Part shown: one piece after another, positions 1 through 6,015 of the stretch | How the letters are laid out: every line of letters begins with the position of its first letter | Position numbering within the stretch: position 1 is the first letter of the stretch | Source of the DNA: Euryarchaeota archaeon UBA561 | GTDB taxonomy: Archaea; Thermoplasmatota; Poseidoniia; Poseidoniales; Poseidoniaceae | NCBI GenBank assembly: GCA_002502295.1 | Contig: DANX01000064.1 | Span: 2,558 to 10,288, forward strand | DNA: 7,731 bases | Reading direction: 5' to 3' | The notes under the pieces: model-generated | The model's database searches: none | Seen by the model: only the letters and a program-made list of their open reading frames with translations | What the model was told of the DNA's origin: nothing | Translations under genes and position numbers: made by a program

Positions 1-201
1 AATCTTTCTTGGATGTGCTTCCATCGGCCCATAAACAGCGCATACTGCTACATTCAGTCCATGCTTTACCCAAGCAGATCCATCCGCAGCAGGAAGAACT
101 CCTGCTTCGACCTTAACTTCTCTCATTTCGTCTACTTTGCGACCGTCTAATCGCAATCCATCTTCACGTAGTAATTGTACATCTCCATATCCACCCATCA
201 T
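1..201 (-). CDS. rrp41: Exosome complex exonuclease subunit Rrp41, N-terminal part (cut by window edge)
   Basis: Rrp41 is the catalytically active RNase PH-type subunit of the archaeal exosome; it pairs with Rrp42 in a hexameric ring that degrades or tails RNA 3' ends by phosphorolysis. Only the first 67 codons are here. They show the family's opening block: an RxDGR-type segment (LRLDGRKVDEMR, residues about 16-27), then GVLPAADGSAW and VCAVYGPMEAHPRK, which match the first strands of RNase PH-fold Rrp41 proteins. The catalytic residues lie beyond the edge. The ATG at 201 overlaps the rrp4 stop as ATGA, so translation is probably coupled. A second ATG follows at once (198), and the AGGTGAT ribosome-binding site at 204-210 is better spaced for that one, so the true start is one of these two adjacent codons. 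Codons here are more A/T-ending than in most of rrp4. Confidence 0.93.
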   Translation of the reverse strand, partial: MMGGYGDVQLLREDGLRLDGRKVDEMREVKVEAGVLPAADGSAWVKHGLNVAVCAVYGPMEAHPRKI

Positions 202-887
202 GCATCACCTTTTGTATTGTTTTCCATTTCTAAAAGAATCGTTTCAAACGCCTTGCTGTGGCCTTCTTCGACCACACAACGAAGCGCTTTCCGAGCCCAT
301 GCTATACCTTCTGAGGATCCGTCGATCCAAACACGGCCGTTTTCACCGACCATGATCCGGCAGTTGCACGCGTCCCGCATTCGCTTGAGGAGTTCATTGT
401 TTTCACCACGTACCCGGTCAATGTGCTGGACAGGAATTGGTTCCACTGCGCCTTGATTCAAGCGACGAAGGCCAACACCCTTCATGGTAAGGACAACGTT
501 ATGGCATTCATCGACTTCCTGAACACGAGCAAGAACAACATCGCCAACATCCATGTGTTGGCGAGCAGCTCCAAATTCCACCTTCCACGGTGCGAGCGAC
601 ATTGGGAGCAATCCTTGGAACGAACCGTTGATGTTCATGAACCACAGGTTGTTGCGGACCTCAGCGACAACACCGACGACTAGGTCGCCTGAACGAGGCA
701 TGTAAGCCGAGTTAATCGGGTCTACCGAAACGGTGTTGTTTCGCTCTCGCAGCCATCCGAGTTGTGTGGCAACGAATGATTCTCCGGCAGCGATAATTCC
801 GCTACCTGCTCGCTTCCCGGCGGATGGCCCGATGGCCATTCCCGGGGTCACTAGGCGCTGCTCGGCGCCGGCTTGACCTTGGGACAT
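198..887 (-). CDS. rrp4: Exosome complex RNA-binding subunit Rrp4
   Basis: Rrp4 is one of the cap proteins of the archaeal exosome; it sits on the Rrp41-Rrp42 ring and feeds RNA into the central channel. The 229-residue protein has the expected three parts. An N-terminal domain (about 10-60) contains VTPG and KAGSG-like (KRAGSG) elements. An S1 RNA-binding domain (about 65-140) starts at SGDLVVGVVAEV and includes LWFMNING. A KH-type domain (about 150-215) has its GxxG loop as GENG at 181-184, followed by RVWIDG, typical of Rrp4. The open frame extends upstream to a GTG at 935 and an ATG at 923, but the ATG at 887 is chosen because GGAGAG precedes it by six bases and the resulting N-terminus matches the family length. 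It follows SBDS by 64 bp and overlaps rrp41 by four bases (ATGA), in the conserved exosome gene order. Confidence 0.95.
   Translation of the reverse strand: MSQGQAGAEQRLVTPGMAIGPSAGKRAGSGIIAAGESFVATQLGWLRERNNTVSVDPINSAYMPRSGDLVVGVVAEVRNNLWFMNINGSFQGLLPMSLAPWKVEFGAARQHMDVGDVVLARVQEVDECHNVVLTMKGVGLRRLNQGAVEPIPVQHIDRVRGENNELLKRMRDACNCRIMVGENGRVWIDGSSEGIAWARKALRCVVEEGHSKAFETILLEMENNTKGDA
204..210 (-). promoter_or_regulatory. Ribosome binding site for rrp41 (AGGTGAT), inside the end of rrp4
   Basis: AGGTGAT on the minus strand matches the archaeal anti-Shine-Dalgarno tail of 16S rRNA (AUCACCU). It lies within the last codons of rrp4, two bases before the ATG at 201 and five bases before the ATG at 198. 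The spacing favours the second ATG as start. Confidence 0.6.
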
Positions 888-893
888 TCTTTT

Positions 894-899
894 CTCTCC
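894..899 (-). promoter_or_regulatory. Ribosome binding site deciding the rrp4 start (GGAGAG)
   Basis: GGAGAG lies six bases before the ATG at 887 on the minus strand. The two alternative upstream starts (GTG 935, ATG 923) have weaker or badly spaced matches, so this site supports the shorter protein. Confidence 0.55.
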
Positions 900-951
900 G
901 AATCCGCCCACTCGCCAACCCATGATAAAGGCCACCCTATAGCCACGGCGT

Positions 952-1644
952 TCAGGAACTCAGTTCTTTGACTTCAGCATCGGAACTTCTGCGCATAACT
1001 TGTCCGATGATTTCACCCTTCATGCCCGCTGAACATTCGATGACACAAGCCCACGAACCGTCTTCCAACCACCCCTCTTTTTGCTGGTGAGCCCGAAGAA
1101 ATTGAGAAACCGAACCGTAGGCAGAACCTGGTACTTTGAATGCCAAGCGAACCGTTTCAAACGAAAGAGGTATCAAGGGTTTCAGCTTAGTGATGGCGTC
1201 CTTTACTTGCTCTTCCAAGCGTTTGAAGGGATCAACTGAATACCTTGACTCGTCCAAAGCGAGTTCAATTCTCGTTTTGGAATGGGGAGATTTCGTTTTG
1301 GGATCAACGGCCTGCGAATGAATCCGATGTATGATTTGTTGGCGCATGTTTTCGACCATTTTTTTCCGCTGAACAGTGGTTAATTGGATGCTTCCCTTTT
1401 CCAAGATGGTGCGTGCAATCACCACAATATCTTGGCTTCCAAACACATTTTCGATGGCGTCGCTTGTTGGGCGTTCACCACCTCGTGCATCATGAAAGAC
1501 TTCATCCATGGCCAAAAAGTCGTTGATGTCGACCTCACCTGGCGTCGCTTTGAACGCTTCTACCAGGGAAGGGTCAACAAGGAGTTCGTAGCGCTTGCCT
1601 CCTTTTTCCAATCGCGCAAGAACGGCGTCGTCAAGGCTGACCAT
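952..1644 (-). CDS. Ribosome maturation protein SBDS (Sdo1 homologue)
   Basis: This is the archaeal orthologue of the Shwachman-Bodian-Diamond syndrome protein, which in eukaryotes helps release the anti-association factor eIF6 from the large ribosomal subunit; the archaeal role is taken to be similar. The 230 residues show the N-terminal FYSH domain (about 1-88) with VSLDDAVLARLEKGGKRYE at its start and the family hallmark KGSIQLTTVQRKKM at about 83-96, a central helical domain (about 97-160), and a C-terminal ferredoxin-like domain (about 165-225). An upstream in-frame ATG at 1665 would add seven residues, but the start at 1644 gives the usual family N-terminus and has AGTGAT at 1648-1653 just before it. 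The gene sits between psmA (47 bp) and rrp4 (64 bp) on the same strand, its standard place in the archaeal proteasome-exosome cluster. Nothing looks broken. Confidence 0.95.
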   Translation of the reverse strand: MVSLDDAVLARLEKGGKRYELLVDPSLVEAFKATPGEVDINDFLAMDEVFHDARGGERPTSDAIENVFGSQDIVVIARTILEKGSIQLTTVQRKKMVENMRQQIIHRIHSQAVDPKTKSPHSKTRIELALDESRYSVDPFKRLEEQVKDAITKLKPLIPLSFETVRLAFKVPGSAYGSVSQFLRAHQQKEGWLEDGSWACVIECSAGMKGEIIGQVMRRSSDAEVKELSS

Positions 1645-1691
1645 GTCATCACTTATCCGCACCATAGGTGAGGCGACGCTTCAACCTATCC

Positions 1692-2414
1692 TCACTCTTC
1701 GAGGGGCTTGAGGCGGTCGATTTGCTTGTTGACTTCGCCACGGTCGAGGACGCGGTAGCCGTTTGAGTCAACAACCGTCACTTCAACGGCCTCGCGGTTC
1801 AGCTCGGCGTCGTTGGCTGAGCGAAGGGCCTCGAGACCCAATTTCATGGCTGCGTTCAGCGTCATGTTTTCCTTCCAATTGTCCTCAAAGAATTCAATCA
1901 CCGTGTTGCGGCCGCTGCCAATGGCTCCGGCATGATAAGACTGGTAAGCACCCGAGGGGTCTGTTTCGTAGAGGTGAATGCCGTTGTCGTCAACACCGCC
2001 GATGAGTAGGGCGGTACCGAAGGGTCGGGACCCACCATACTGTGTGAACGATTGCTTAAAATCACAAATTTTCTTGACCAAAACGTCAACGGGAACAGTG
2101 GCTCCGTAGGTAATGCGGTTAATCTGCGCCTCTACACGAGCCCGGGCAACGAGTTGCCGAGCATCAGCGACCAAACCCGATGTTGCGATACCGACGTGGC
2201 CGTCAATTTTGAACATCTTTTCGATGGATTCAGGGATGATGAGGCGGCTGATGATGCGCTTGTCGCAAACAAGAACGACGCCGTCCTTGAATTTCAGGGC
2301 AGCCGTTGTCGTGCCGCGCTTCACTGATTCTCGGGCGTATTCCACCTGGAACAGTCGTCCATCGGGGCTGAATGTTGTGATGCCGTGATCGTATCCTCTT
2401 CCACTTGGTTGCAT
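1692..2414 (-). CDS. psmA: 20S proteasome alpha subunit
   Basis: PsmA forms the outer seven-membered rings of the archaeal 20S proteasome. These rings gate entry of unfolded substrates and dock the PAN or Cdc48-type ATPases; proteolysis itself is done by the beta subunits, which are not in this window. The 240-residue length is normal. The N-terminal gate segment reads GYDHGITTFSPDGRLFQVEY. Tyr8, Asp9, Pro17 and Tyr26, the residues that organise the open gate in Thermoplasma, are all at identical positions, but the Arg of the YDR motif is His10. Lys66, which binds the C-terminus of the activator, and Gly80 in TSGLVADAR are also kept. The core has QYGGSRPFG and GAIGSGRN. The ATG at 2414 has GAGGT six bases upstream. 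It is the first recognised gene of the operon psmA-SBDS-rrp4-rrp41, and is divergent from dph6. Confidence 0.97.
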   Translation of the reverse strand: MQPSGRGYDHGITTFSPDGRLFQVEYARESVKRGTTTAALKFKDGVVLVCDKRIISRLIIPESIEKMFKIDGHVGIATSGLVADARQLVARARVEAQINRITYGATVPVDVLVKKICDFKQSFTQYGGSRPFGTALLIGGVDDNGIHLYETDPSGAYQSYHAGAIGSGRNTVIEFFEDNWKENMTLNAAMKLGLEALRSANDAELNREAVEVTVVDSNGYRVLDRGEVNKQIDRLKPLEE

Positions 2415-2566
2415 GGTCTTACCTCAGTTGATTGGCTTAGTTGACACTTTATGAGGATGCGGGTTGATTGTCATGAGCGTCAGCCGAAGCATTTCCTCGT
2501 CTCGGCCGTCCTGTATCAACCCTACGAGGCGAACACCCTCATCAAGGTGAAACGCCTCCGAGAACC
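2415..2566. other. Divergent intergenic region between psmA and dph6
   Basis: This 152-bp gap must hold the signals for the proteasome-exosome operon on the minus strand and probably for dph6 on the plus strand. Apart from the psmA ribosome-binding site I see no clear TATA box or palindrome. A minus-strand frame stays open from 2657, inside dph6, to a TGA at 2424-2426 that touches the psmA ribosome-binding site; its only usable starts are late (a TTG giving about 31 residues), so it is not called as a gene. Confidence 0.5.
2421..2425 (-). promoter_or_regulatory. Ribosome binding site of psmA (GAGGT)
   Basis: GAGGT lies six bases before the psmA ATG on the minus strand, a normal Shine-Dalgarno position. 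Its presence argues for a leadered transcript, so the operon promoter should lie further into the divergent gap or beyond. A CATAAAG element at 2447-2453 is only a weak TATA-like candidate: it would put the transcript start on top of this site. Confidence 0.55.
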
Positions 2567-3214
2567 ATGCGAGTCGCCGTGCTGTCCTCTGGCGGAAAAG
2601 ATTCGGCTGCTGCTTGGTGGTGGGCCATGTGCAAAGGTTGGTCGGTCGAGGCTCTGGTTACCGTCATCGTCACTGGAGAGGATTCTCCAATGTTTCAACT
2701 TCCGAGCACGCACCTCGTTGAGCGTCAAGCAATGTCCGCTAACATTCAGTGGATTGAAGTTCGGACAACGGGTGAACCCCCCCATGACATCACTGCCTTG
2801 GAGGAGGCCCTGCGGCCACTCGAGATCGACGGATTTGTTTCTGGAGCACTGCGTTCAGATTATCAAAAATCGCGCCTAGAACGGATGGCAGAACGTCTCG
2901 GTGTTCGAAGTTGGACACCGTTGTGGCATCAATCTGGTCATGAGCATCTAAAAGGCATGATAGAACATGGTTTTGAAATCATGATCACGGGCGTTTCAGC
3001 GGAAGGACTCACTGAAAAGTGGCTGGGTCATGTAGTTACGCCTGCCTCATTTGAAGAGCTCGTGATGCTCGCTGAGAAACATCGATTTCATGTCGAAGGA
3101 GAGGGAGGAGAATACGAAACACTCGTGATTGGTGGGCCTCATCTCAGTGAACGATTGTCGGTCACGGGCACCGCCCACTGGGACGGGGTTCGGGGGCACT
3201 ACGAGGTTCACTGA
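2567..3214 (+). CDS. dph6: Diphthine--ammonia ligase (Dph6-type PP-loop ATPase)
   Basis: Dph6 carries out the last step of diphthamide synthesis: it activates diphthine on elongation factor 2 with ATP and amidates it with ammonia. The 215-residue protein begins with the PP-loop pyrophosphatase motif SGGKDS at residues 8-13. Further hallmarks of the ATP_bind_4/Dph6 family are the segment GALRSDYQKSRLE (93-105), the PLWH block (118-121) and the C-terminal GEGGEYETLV (178-187). Length is typical for archaeal single-domain Dph6; no C-terminal RidA-like domains, as found in the yeast enzyme, are present. The ATG at 2567 places the PP-loop where the family has it, although no good ribosome-binding site precedes it (the nearest, AGGTGA at 2545-2550, is 16 bases away). 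It is divergent from psmA and overlaps the end of purB by 7 bp, tail to tail. Confidence 0.93.
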   Translation: MRVAVLSSGGKDSAAAWWWAMCKGWSVEALVTVIVTGEDSPMFQLPSTHLVERQAMSANIQWIEVRTTGEPPHDITALEEALRPLEIDGFVSGALRSDYQKSRLERMAERLGVRSWTPLWHQSGHEHLKGMIEHGFEIMITGVSAEGLTEKWLGHVVTPASFEELVMLAEKHRFHVEGEGGEYETLVIGGPHLSERLSVTGTAHWDGVRGHYEVH

Positions 3215-4557
3215 ATCGCCTGGCGAGCCAACAAAACGCACTCGTCAACGATTTCACCAGAAACACCTACGTGGTTCATCGGGTCAAACATTGCCTCGAG
3301 TTCCTCGGCAGAGAACGCCGCCGAGATGGCGGGGGTCCGGCTGCAAACATCGATGAGTTCTTCGCCGCTTGCAAGGGCCGTGAAGGACGCTTCACGGAGA
3401 ACCTCATGCGCCTCGTCGCGAGGAACACCGTGGTCCACGAGTTCAATCATGACCTTCTCAGCCATGACCAAACCACGTTGTGCATGGATGTTGGCCAAGC
3501 ATCGGTCTTTGTCGACCCACATGTTGGTCAACACATCGGCCGTCTTCGCCATCACGTCTTCAGCCAAGGTGGAAGCGTGCGAGAGCGTGAACCGTTCGCT
3601 ACTGGAATTGGCAAGGTCTCGTTCGTGCCAGAGCAGAGCGTTTTCATAAGTTGGGATGATGAACGACCGAACAATCCTCGCTAAACCGGAGGCATTTTCA
3701 GACTTGATCGGGTTCTTCTTGTGTGCCATGGTTGAGGAGCCAACCTGCTTTTTGACATCGAACCCTTCACCGGCTTCAGCAATTTCAGACCGTTGGAGAT
3801 TGCGAACCTCTTGGAGTATTTTTTCACATGTCGTGGCCACGTTTGCTAACCATGACATGTATTCCACATATCGGTCTCGACCGACAACTTGCGTTGTCGC
3901 CAGCGGGACGGCGAGCCCGAGGTGCGTCAAAATTAATTCTTGCAATTTCCGAGCGTCTTTTCCTTGAGCAGCGCCTGTACCGACCGCGCCAAGGAATTTA
4001 CCGACGGCAACCCGCGGCGAAGACTCGTCAAGGCGAATCAATTGTCGACGCAATTCGTCAAGCCACACAGCTGCCTTTAACCCAAATGTGATGGGGACTG
4101 CTGCCTGTCCGTGAGTGCGACCAAGCATGACGGTGTCACGCTCGCGCTCGGCAACGTTCGCACACACCTCAATAAGGTGGCAGAGGACTTTACGCAACAG
4201 AACAATGCTGTCTCGGAGCTGCAAACCAACCGCAGTGTCAACGATGTCGTTAGAGGTGGCGCCGAGGTGAATGCACCAGCCGGCATCGCCGGCCGCTTCT
4301 GCCATCGCTTTTGTTAACGCCATGATGTCGTGGCGTGTTTCGGCCTCAATTTCACTCACTCTGTCCTTGGAAACGGCGTCCGGATTGGCAATAGCGGCCA
4401 CCGCATTGTAGTCCTCCTCTGATACCCTGCCGAGTTGCCAATGGGCCCAAATCAACGCCCGTTCCACTTCCAACTGGCGCTCATGGCGTCCAATTTCGGA
4501 CCAAATTCGCTTGAAATCTTCGGAGCCGTAGCGGTAATCCAACGGACAGAATGCCAT
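3208..4557 (-). CDS. purB: Adenylosuccinate lyase
   Basis: PurB acts twice in purine synthesis, releasing fumarate from SAICAR to give AICAR and from adenylosuccinate to give AMP. The 449-residue protein belongs to the fumarase/aspartase superfamily. Visible hallmarks are CPLDYRYGS at the N-terminus (4-12), HD at 76-77 in the first active-site region, GATSNDIVDT (99-108), GRTHGQA (146-152, with the general-acid histidine at 149), and the mobile signature loop GSSTMAHKKNP (273-283) carrying the catalytic serine. The loop has Ala where many lyases have Pro (SSxMPxK). The frame extends to an ATG at 4569, but 4557 gives the family's usual start; neither start has a strong ribosome-binding site. 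It lies 44 bp downstream of the four-helix membrane protein gene on the same strand and converges with dph6. No other purine gene is in the window. Confidence 0.96.
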   Translation of the reverse strand: MAFCPLDYRYGSEDFKRIWSEIGRHERQLEVERALIWAHWQLGRVSEEDYNAVAAIANPDAVSKDRVSEIEAETRHDIMALTKAMAEAAGDAGWCIHLGATSNDIVDTAVGLQLRDSIVLLRKVLCHLIEVCANVAERERDTVMLGRTHGQAAVPITFGLKAAVWLDELRRQLIRLDESSPRVAVGKFLGAVGTGAAQGKDARKLQELILTHLGLAVPLATTQVVGRDRYVEYMSWLANVATTCEKILQEVRNLQRSEIAEAGEGFDVKKQVGSSTMAHKKNPIKSENASGLARIVRSFIIPTYENALLWHERDLANSSSERFTLSHASTLAEDVMAKTADVLTNMWVDKDRCLANIHAQRGLVMAEKVMIELVDHGVPRDEAHEVLREASFTALASGEELIDVCSRTPAISAAFSAEELEAMFDPMNHVGVSGEIVDECVLLARQAIQ

Positions 4558-4601
4558 AGTCCAAGGCATTCGTCTCGCTTCATCAACCTTCCCACGCCGC
4601 C

Positions 4602-5063
4602 CTATGAGGCCGACTTTGCTGAAGTGAGTTGTTCTTCATCCAATGGTTCAACTGGAGCCATCACGTTTCGTATGAGGAAAATAGCAAGAATGGACGAGCC
4701 AACGAATGAGAGTCCAACCCAAGAAGAGAGGTTGTACCACATCATGGCCACACCCACAAGCGATGCATAGGACACAACTTGGCAGAGAGCGGAAGCCAAA
4801 CCAAGTTTGTGAATTCGCTCGGGTGGAAGGCGTGGTTCGTGTTCAAGAAGAAACGTGTAAATGAGAAAATAAATGGCTTGAAAGGGGAGAGCGGCAGCGA
4901 TGATGGCCAAGGCCACCTCTCGTATGGTGTTGGGATCTTTTGCCTGTTCTATGCCCTGGAAAAGCATGAGCGCCGTGTTCGTTCCGAGAAGCGCAGCCAT
5001 GATGGTCCAACGTTTGTCTTGGGAGGATGTCCTGCTCTCGACATTGACCGAGCCTTCACTCAT
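4602..5063 (-). CDS. Predicted four-helix membrane protein of unknown function
   Basis: I do not recognise a family for this 153-residue protein. It has a polar N-terminus of about 18 residues, then four hydrophobic stretches consistent with membrane helices: about 19-37 (WTIMAALLG...), 48-72 (VALAIIAAALPF...), 87-108 (LGLASALCQVV...) and 113-136 (WVGLSFVGSS...). The short C-terminal tail is acidic and polar. The loop between helices 2 and 3 contains EHEPRLPPERIHK. There is no recognisable catalytic motif or transporter signature. The ATG at 5063 lacks an obvious ribosome-binding site. It lies between purB (44 bp downstream) and the gene for the 94-residue tail-anchored protein (64 bp upstream), all on the minus strand, so the three may be cotranscribed. 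That neighbourhood does not explain its role. That it is a real gene rests on its length, coherent membrane topology and fit between neighbours. Confidence 0.75.
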   Translation of the reverse strand: MSEGSVNVESRTSSQDKRWTIMAALLGTNTALMLFQGIEQAKDPNTIREVALAIIAAALPFQAIYFLIYTFLLEHEPRLPPERIHKLGLASALCQVVSYASLVGVAMMWYNLSSWVGLSFVGSSILAIFLIRNVMAPVEPLDEEQLTSAKSAS

Positions 5064-5127
5064 GAAGAAAGCAGTCCATGAACTAGGGTTTGATGTTTCC
5101 CGTCCTCGACGTGTTCACGGAGGGAAT

Positions 5128-5412
5128 TCAACCGAGCATGCGAATGACCCAGCCGGTAATGGCGGCCACGATCAACAGGAGCAATGTCATGGCAACTGGA
5201 CCGTACTGGTTTTTGTCATCCATCGCTGTTCCAATGAAGCCGTCTCGGCGAATGGCTTCCACGAAGTTGTTGGCTTCTTCAAAGGGAGGTGCTTCACGGC
5301 GGGGGATGCGCTCTCCCTTGCGAACTTCGCCACTCATGTCACGACGAGAAGGGGGGAGGTCATAGCCCTTGCGAATCGCGGAGAAGCCGGAACCCTCATT
5401 CACCGATGCCAC
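5128..5412 (-). CDS. Small tail-anchored membrane protein of unknown function
   Basis: This 94-residue protein has no family I recognise. Residues 1 to about 70 are hydrophilic and rich in charged residues, with basic patches (RKGERIPRRE) and a segment that may be helical (EEANNFVEAIRRDGF). One hydrophobic stretch follows close to the C-terminus (about 72-93, GPVAMTLLLLIVAAITGWVI) and ends in RMLG, giving the layout of a tail-anchored protein with the soluble part in the cytoplasm. The start chosen is the GTG at 5412; a second GTG at 5403 and an ATG at 5337 are in frame. The first is favoured by a TATA-like element about 26 bases upstream, which would give a leaderless message. The start is only 12 bp from that of the divergent RecA/RadB-like gene. 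It is followed, 64 bp on, by the four-helix membrane protein gene. Confidence 0.7.
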   Translation of the reverse strand: MASVNEGSGFSAIRKGYDLPPSRRDMSGEVRKGERIPRREAPPFEEANNFVEAIRRDGFIGTAMDDKNQYGPVAMTLLLLIVAAITGWVIRMLG

Positions 5413-5424
5413 CGGCTAACAGCC

Positions 5425-6015
5425 ATGGAACGCTATGATATGGGTTTGGCCGGCGAGCGAATCCACCTGGCAGTTGAAGGGAGCACCGGTGGAACAACGG
5501 TCGGTTTGCATCTTGCAGCGGACGTCATCAATGACGGGAAGCGCGTGTTGTGGGCTTCGGTTGACATGCCGGACCCAAGTCGGTTTTCTCAAATGTTTGA
5601 GCACCTCTCGCTCGTCGAGAGTTCCCGTTTTCACGCCATGAACTTTGGCGGTAGGTTTGACCGTGCCGTTGATGCCTTGCTTGAGGCTGCTACATCCCTA
5701 CCAAGCGTGGGATTGGTGGTAATGGATGATTGGTGCGCACCCAGCGGTCGTCTTTCGGCCGAACGTCTCGAACACATTGAACGTGTTGCCAAAGAATGCC
5801 CCGATTCCATCACCGTTCTGTTGGTTTCAAAAGGCAGCGTTGATGCAAGTGGAGCAAGCAGCGACCCCATCGTTGCCCGTTCTTCTGAGGCAATGAAGAA
5901 GAAGGGCTATGCCATTTGGCGTTTATGGCGTGGGAAACATGGAGCACAGCGAGTCCTCGATCGCCATGGCGAGCGTGTTGAACTCGAGATACAAGATTCA
6001 GGCTTCGTCGTCTGA
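5425..6015 (+). CDS. RecA/RadB-like protein with degenerate P-loop
   Basis: The 196-residue protein has the layout of a single RecA-type core, closest in feel to archaeal RadB, a RadA paralogue in recombination. Residues 12-26 line up with a Walker A strand and loop, but the loop reads EGSTGGTT: aligned to GPPGSGKT the final Gly and Thr remain while the lysine is Thr24. The following helix and strand (GLHLAADVINDGKRVLWASVD) are typical of the fold. Walker B is likely VGLVVMDD at 95-102. The C-terminal part (RLWRGKHGAQRVLDRH ... IQDSGF) resembles the end of RadB/KaiC-type proteins, where a basic RxxxLxxH strand precedes a final hairpin. ATP hydrolysis is therefore doubtful. The ATG at 5425 has no ribosome-binding site; the ATG at 5440 is an alternative. 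It is the only plus-strand gene besides dph6 and overlaps the 84-residue protein gene by 18 bp at its end. The family assignment is by inspection only. Confidence 0.6.
   Translation: MERYDMGLAGERIHLAVEGSTGGTTVGLHLAADVINDGKRVLWASVDMPDPSRFSQMFEHLSLVESSRFHAMNFGGRFDRAVDALLEAATSLPSVGLVVMDDWCAPSGRLSAERLEHIERVAKECPDSITVLLVSKGSVDASGASSDPIVARSSEAMKKKGYAIWRLWRGKHGAQRVLDRHGERVELEIQDSGFVV
5433..5442 (-). promoter_or_regulatory. Possible TATA box for leaderless transcription of the 94-residue protein gene
   Basis: On the minus strand the stretch reads CATATCATAG, an A/T-rich TATA-like element whose centre is about 26 bases upstream of the GTG at 5412. That is the archaeal TATA-to-start distance expected when transcription begins at the start codon. 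It lies inside the first codons of the divergent gene. The match is only to an A/T-rich pattern, so this is a suggestion. Confidence 0.3.

Noticed and set aside
939..945. CTATAGG between SBDS and rrp4 as an internal TATA box
   Set aside because: Too short a match, and close operon spacing plus conserved gene order argue for cotranscription.
1359..1366. Run of A on the minus strand inside SBDS as a possible frameshift site
   Set aside because: The SBDS frame is intact and full length on both sides, and the run encodes the family's conserved lysines.
2451..2879. Plus-strand frame starting at the ATG at 2451 and overlapping dph6
   Set aside because: Most of it lies out of frame within dph6, and the upstream part has no ribosome-binding site or recognisable sequence.
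4900..5424. Long plus-strand extension of the RecA/RadB-like frame upstream to 4900
   Set aside because: It runs antisense through two minus-strand membrane protein genes and its translation has no family character; only the part from 5425 shows a fold pattern.
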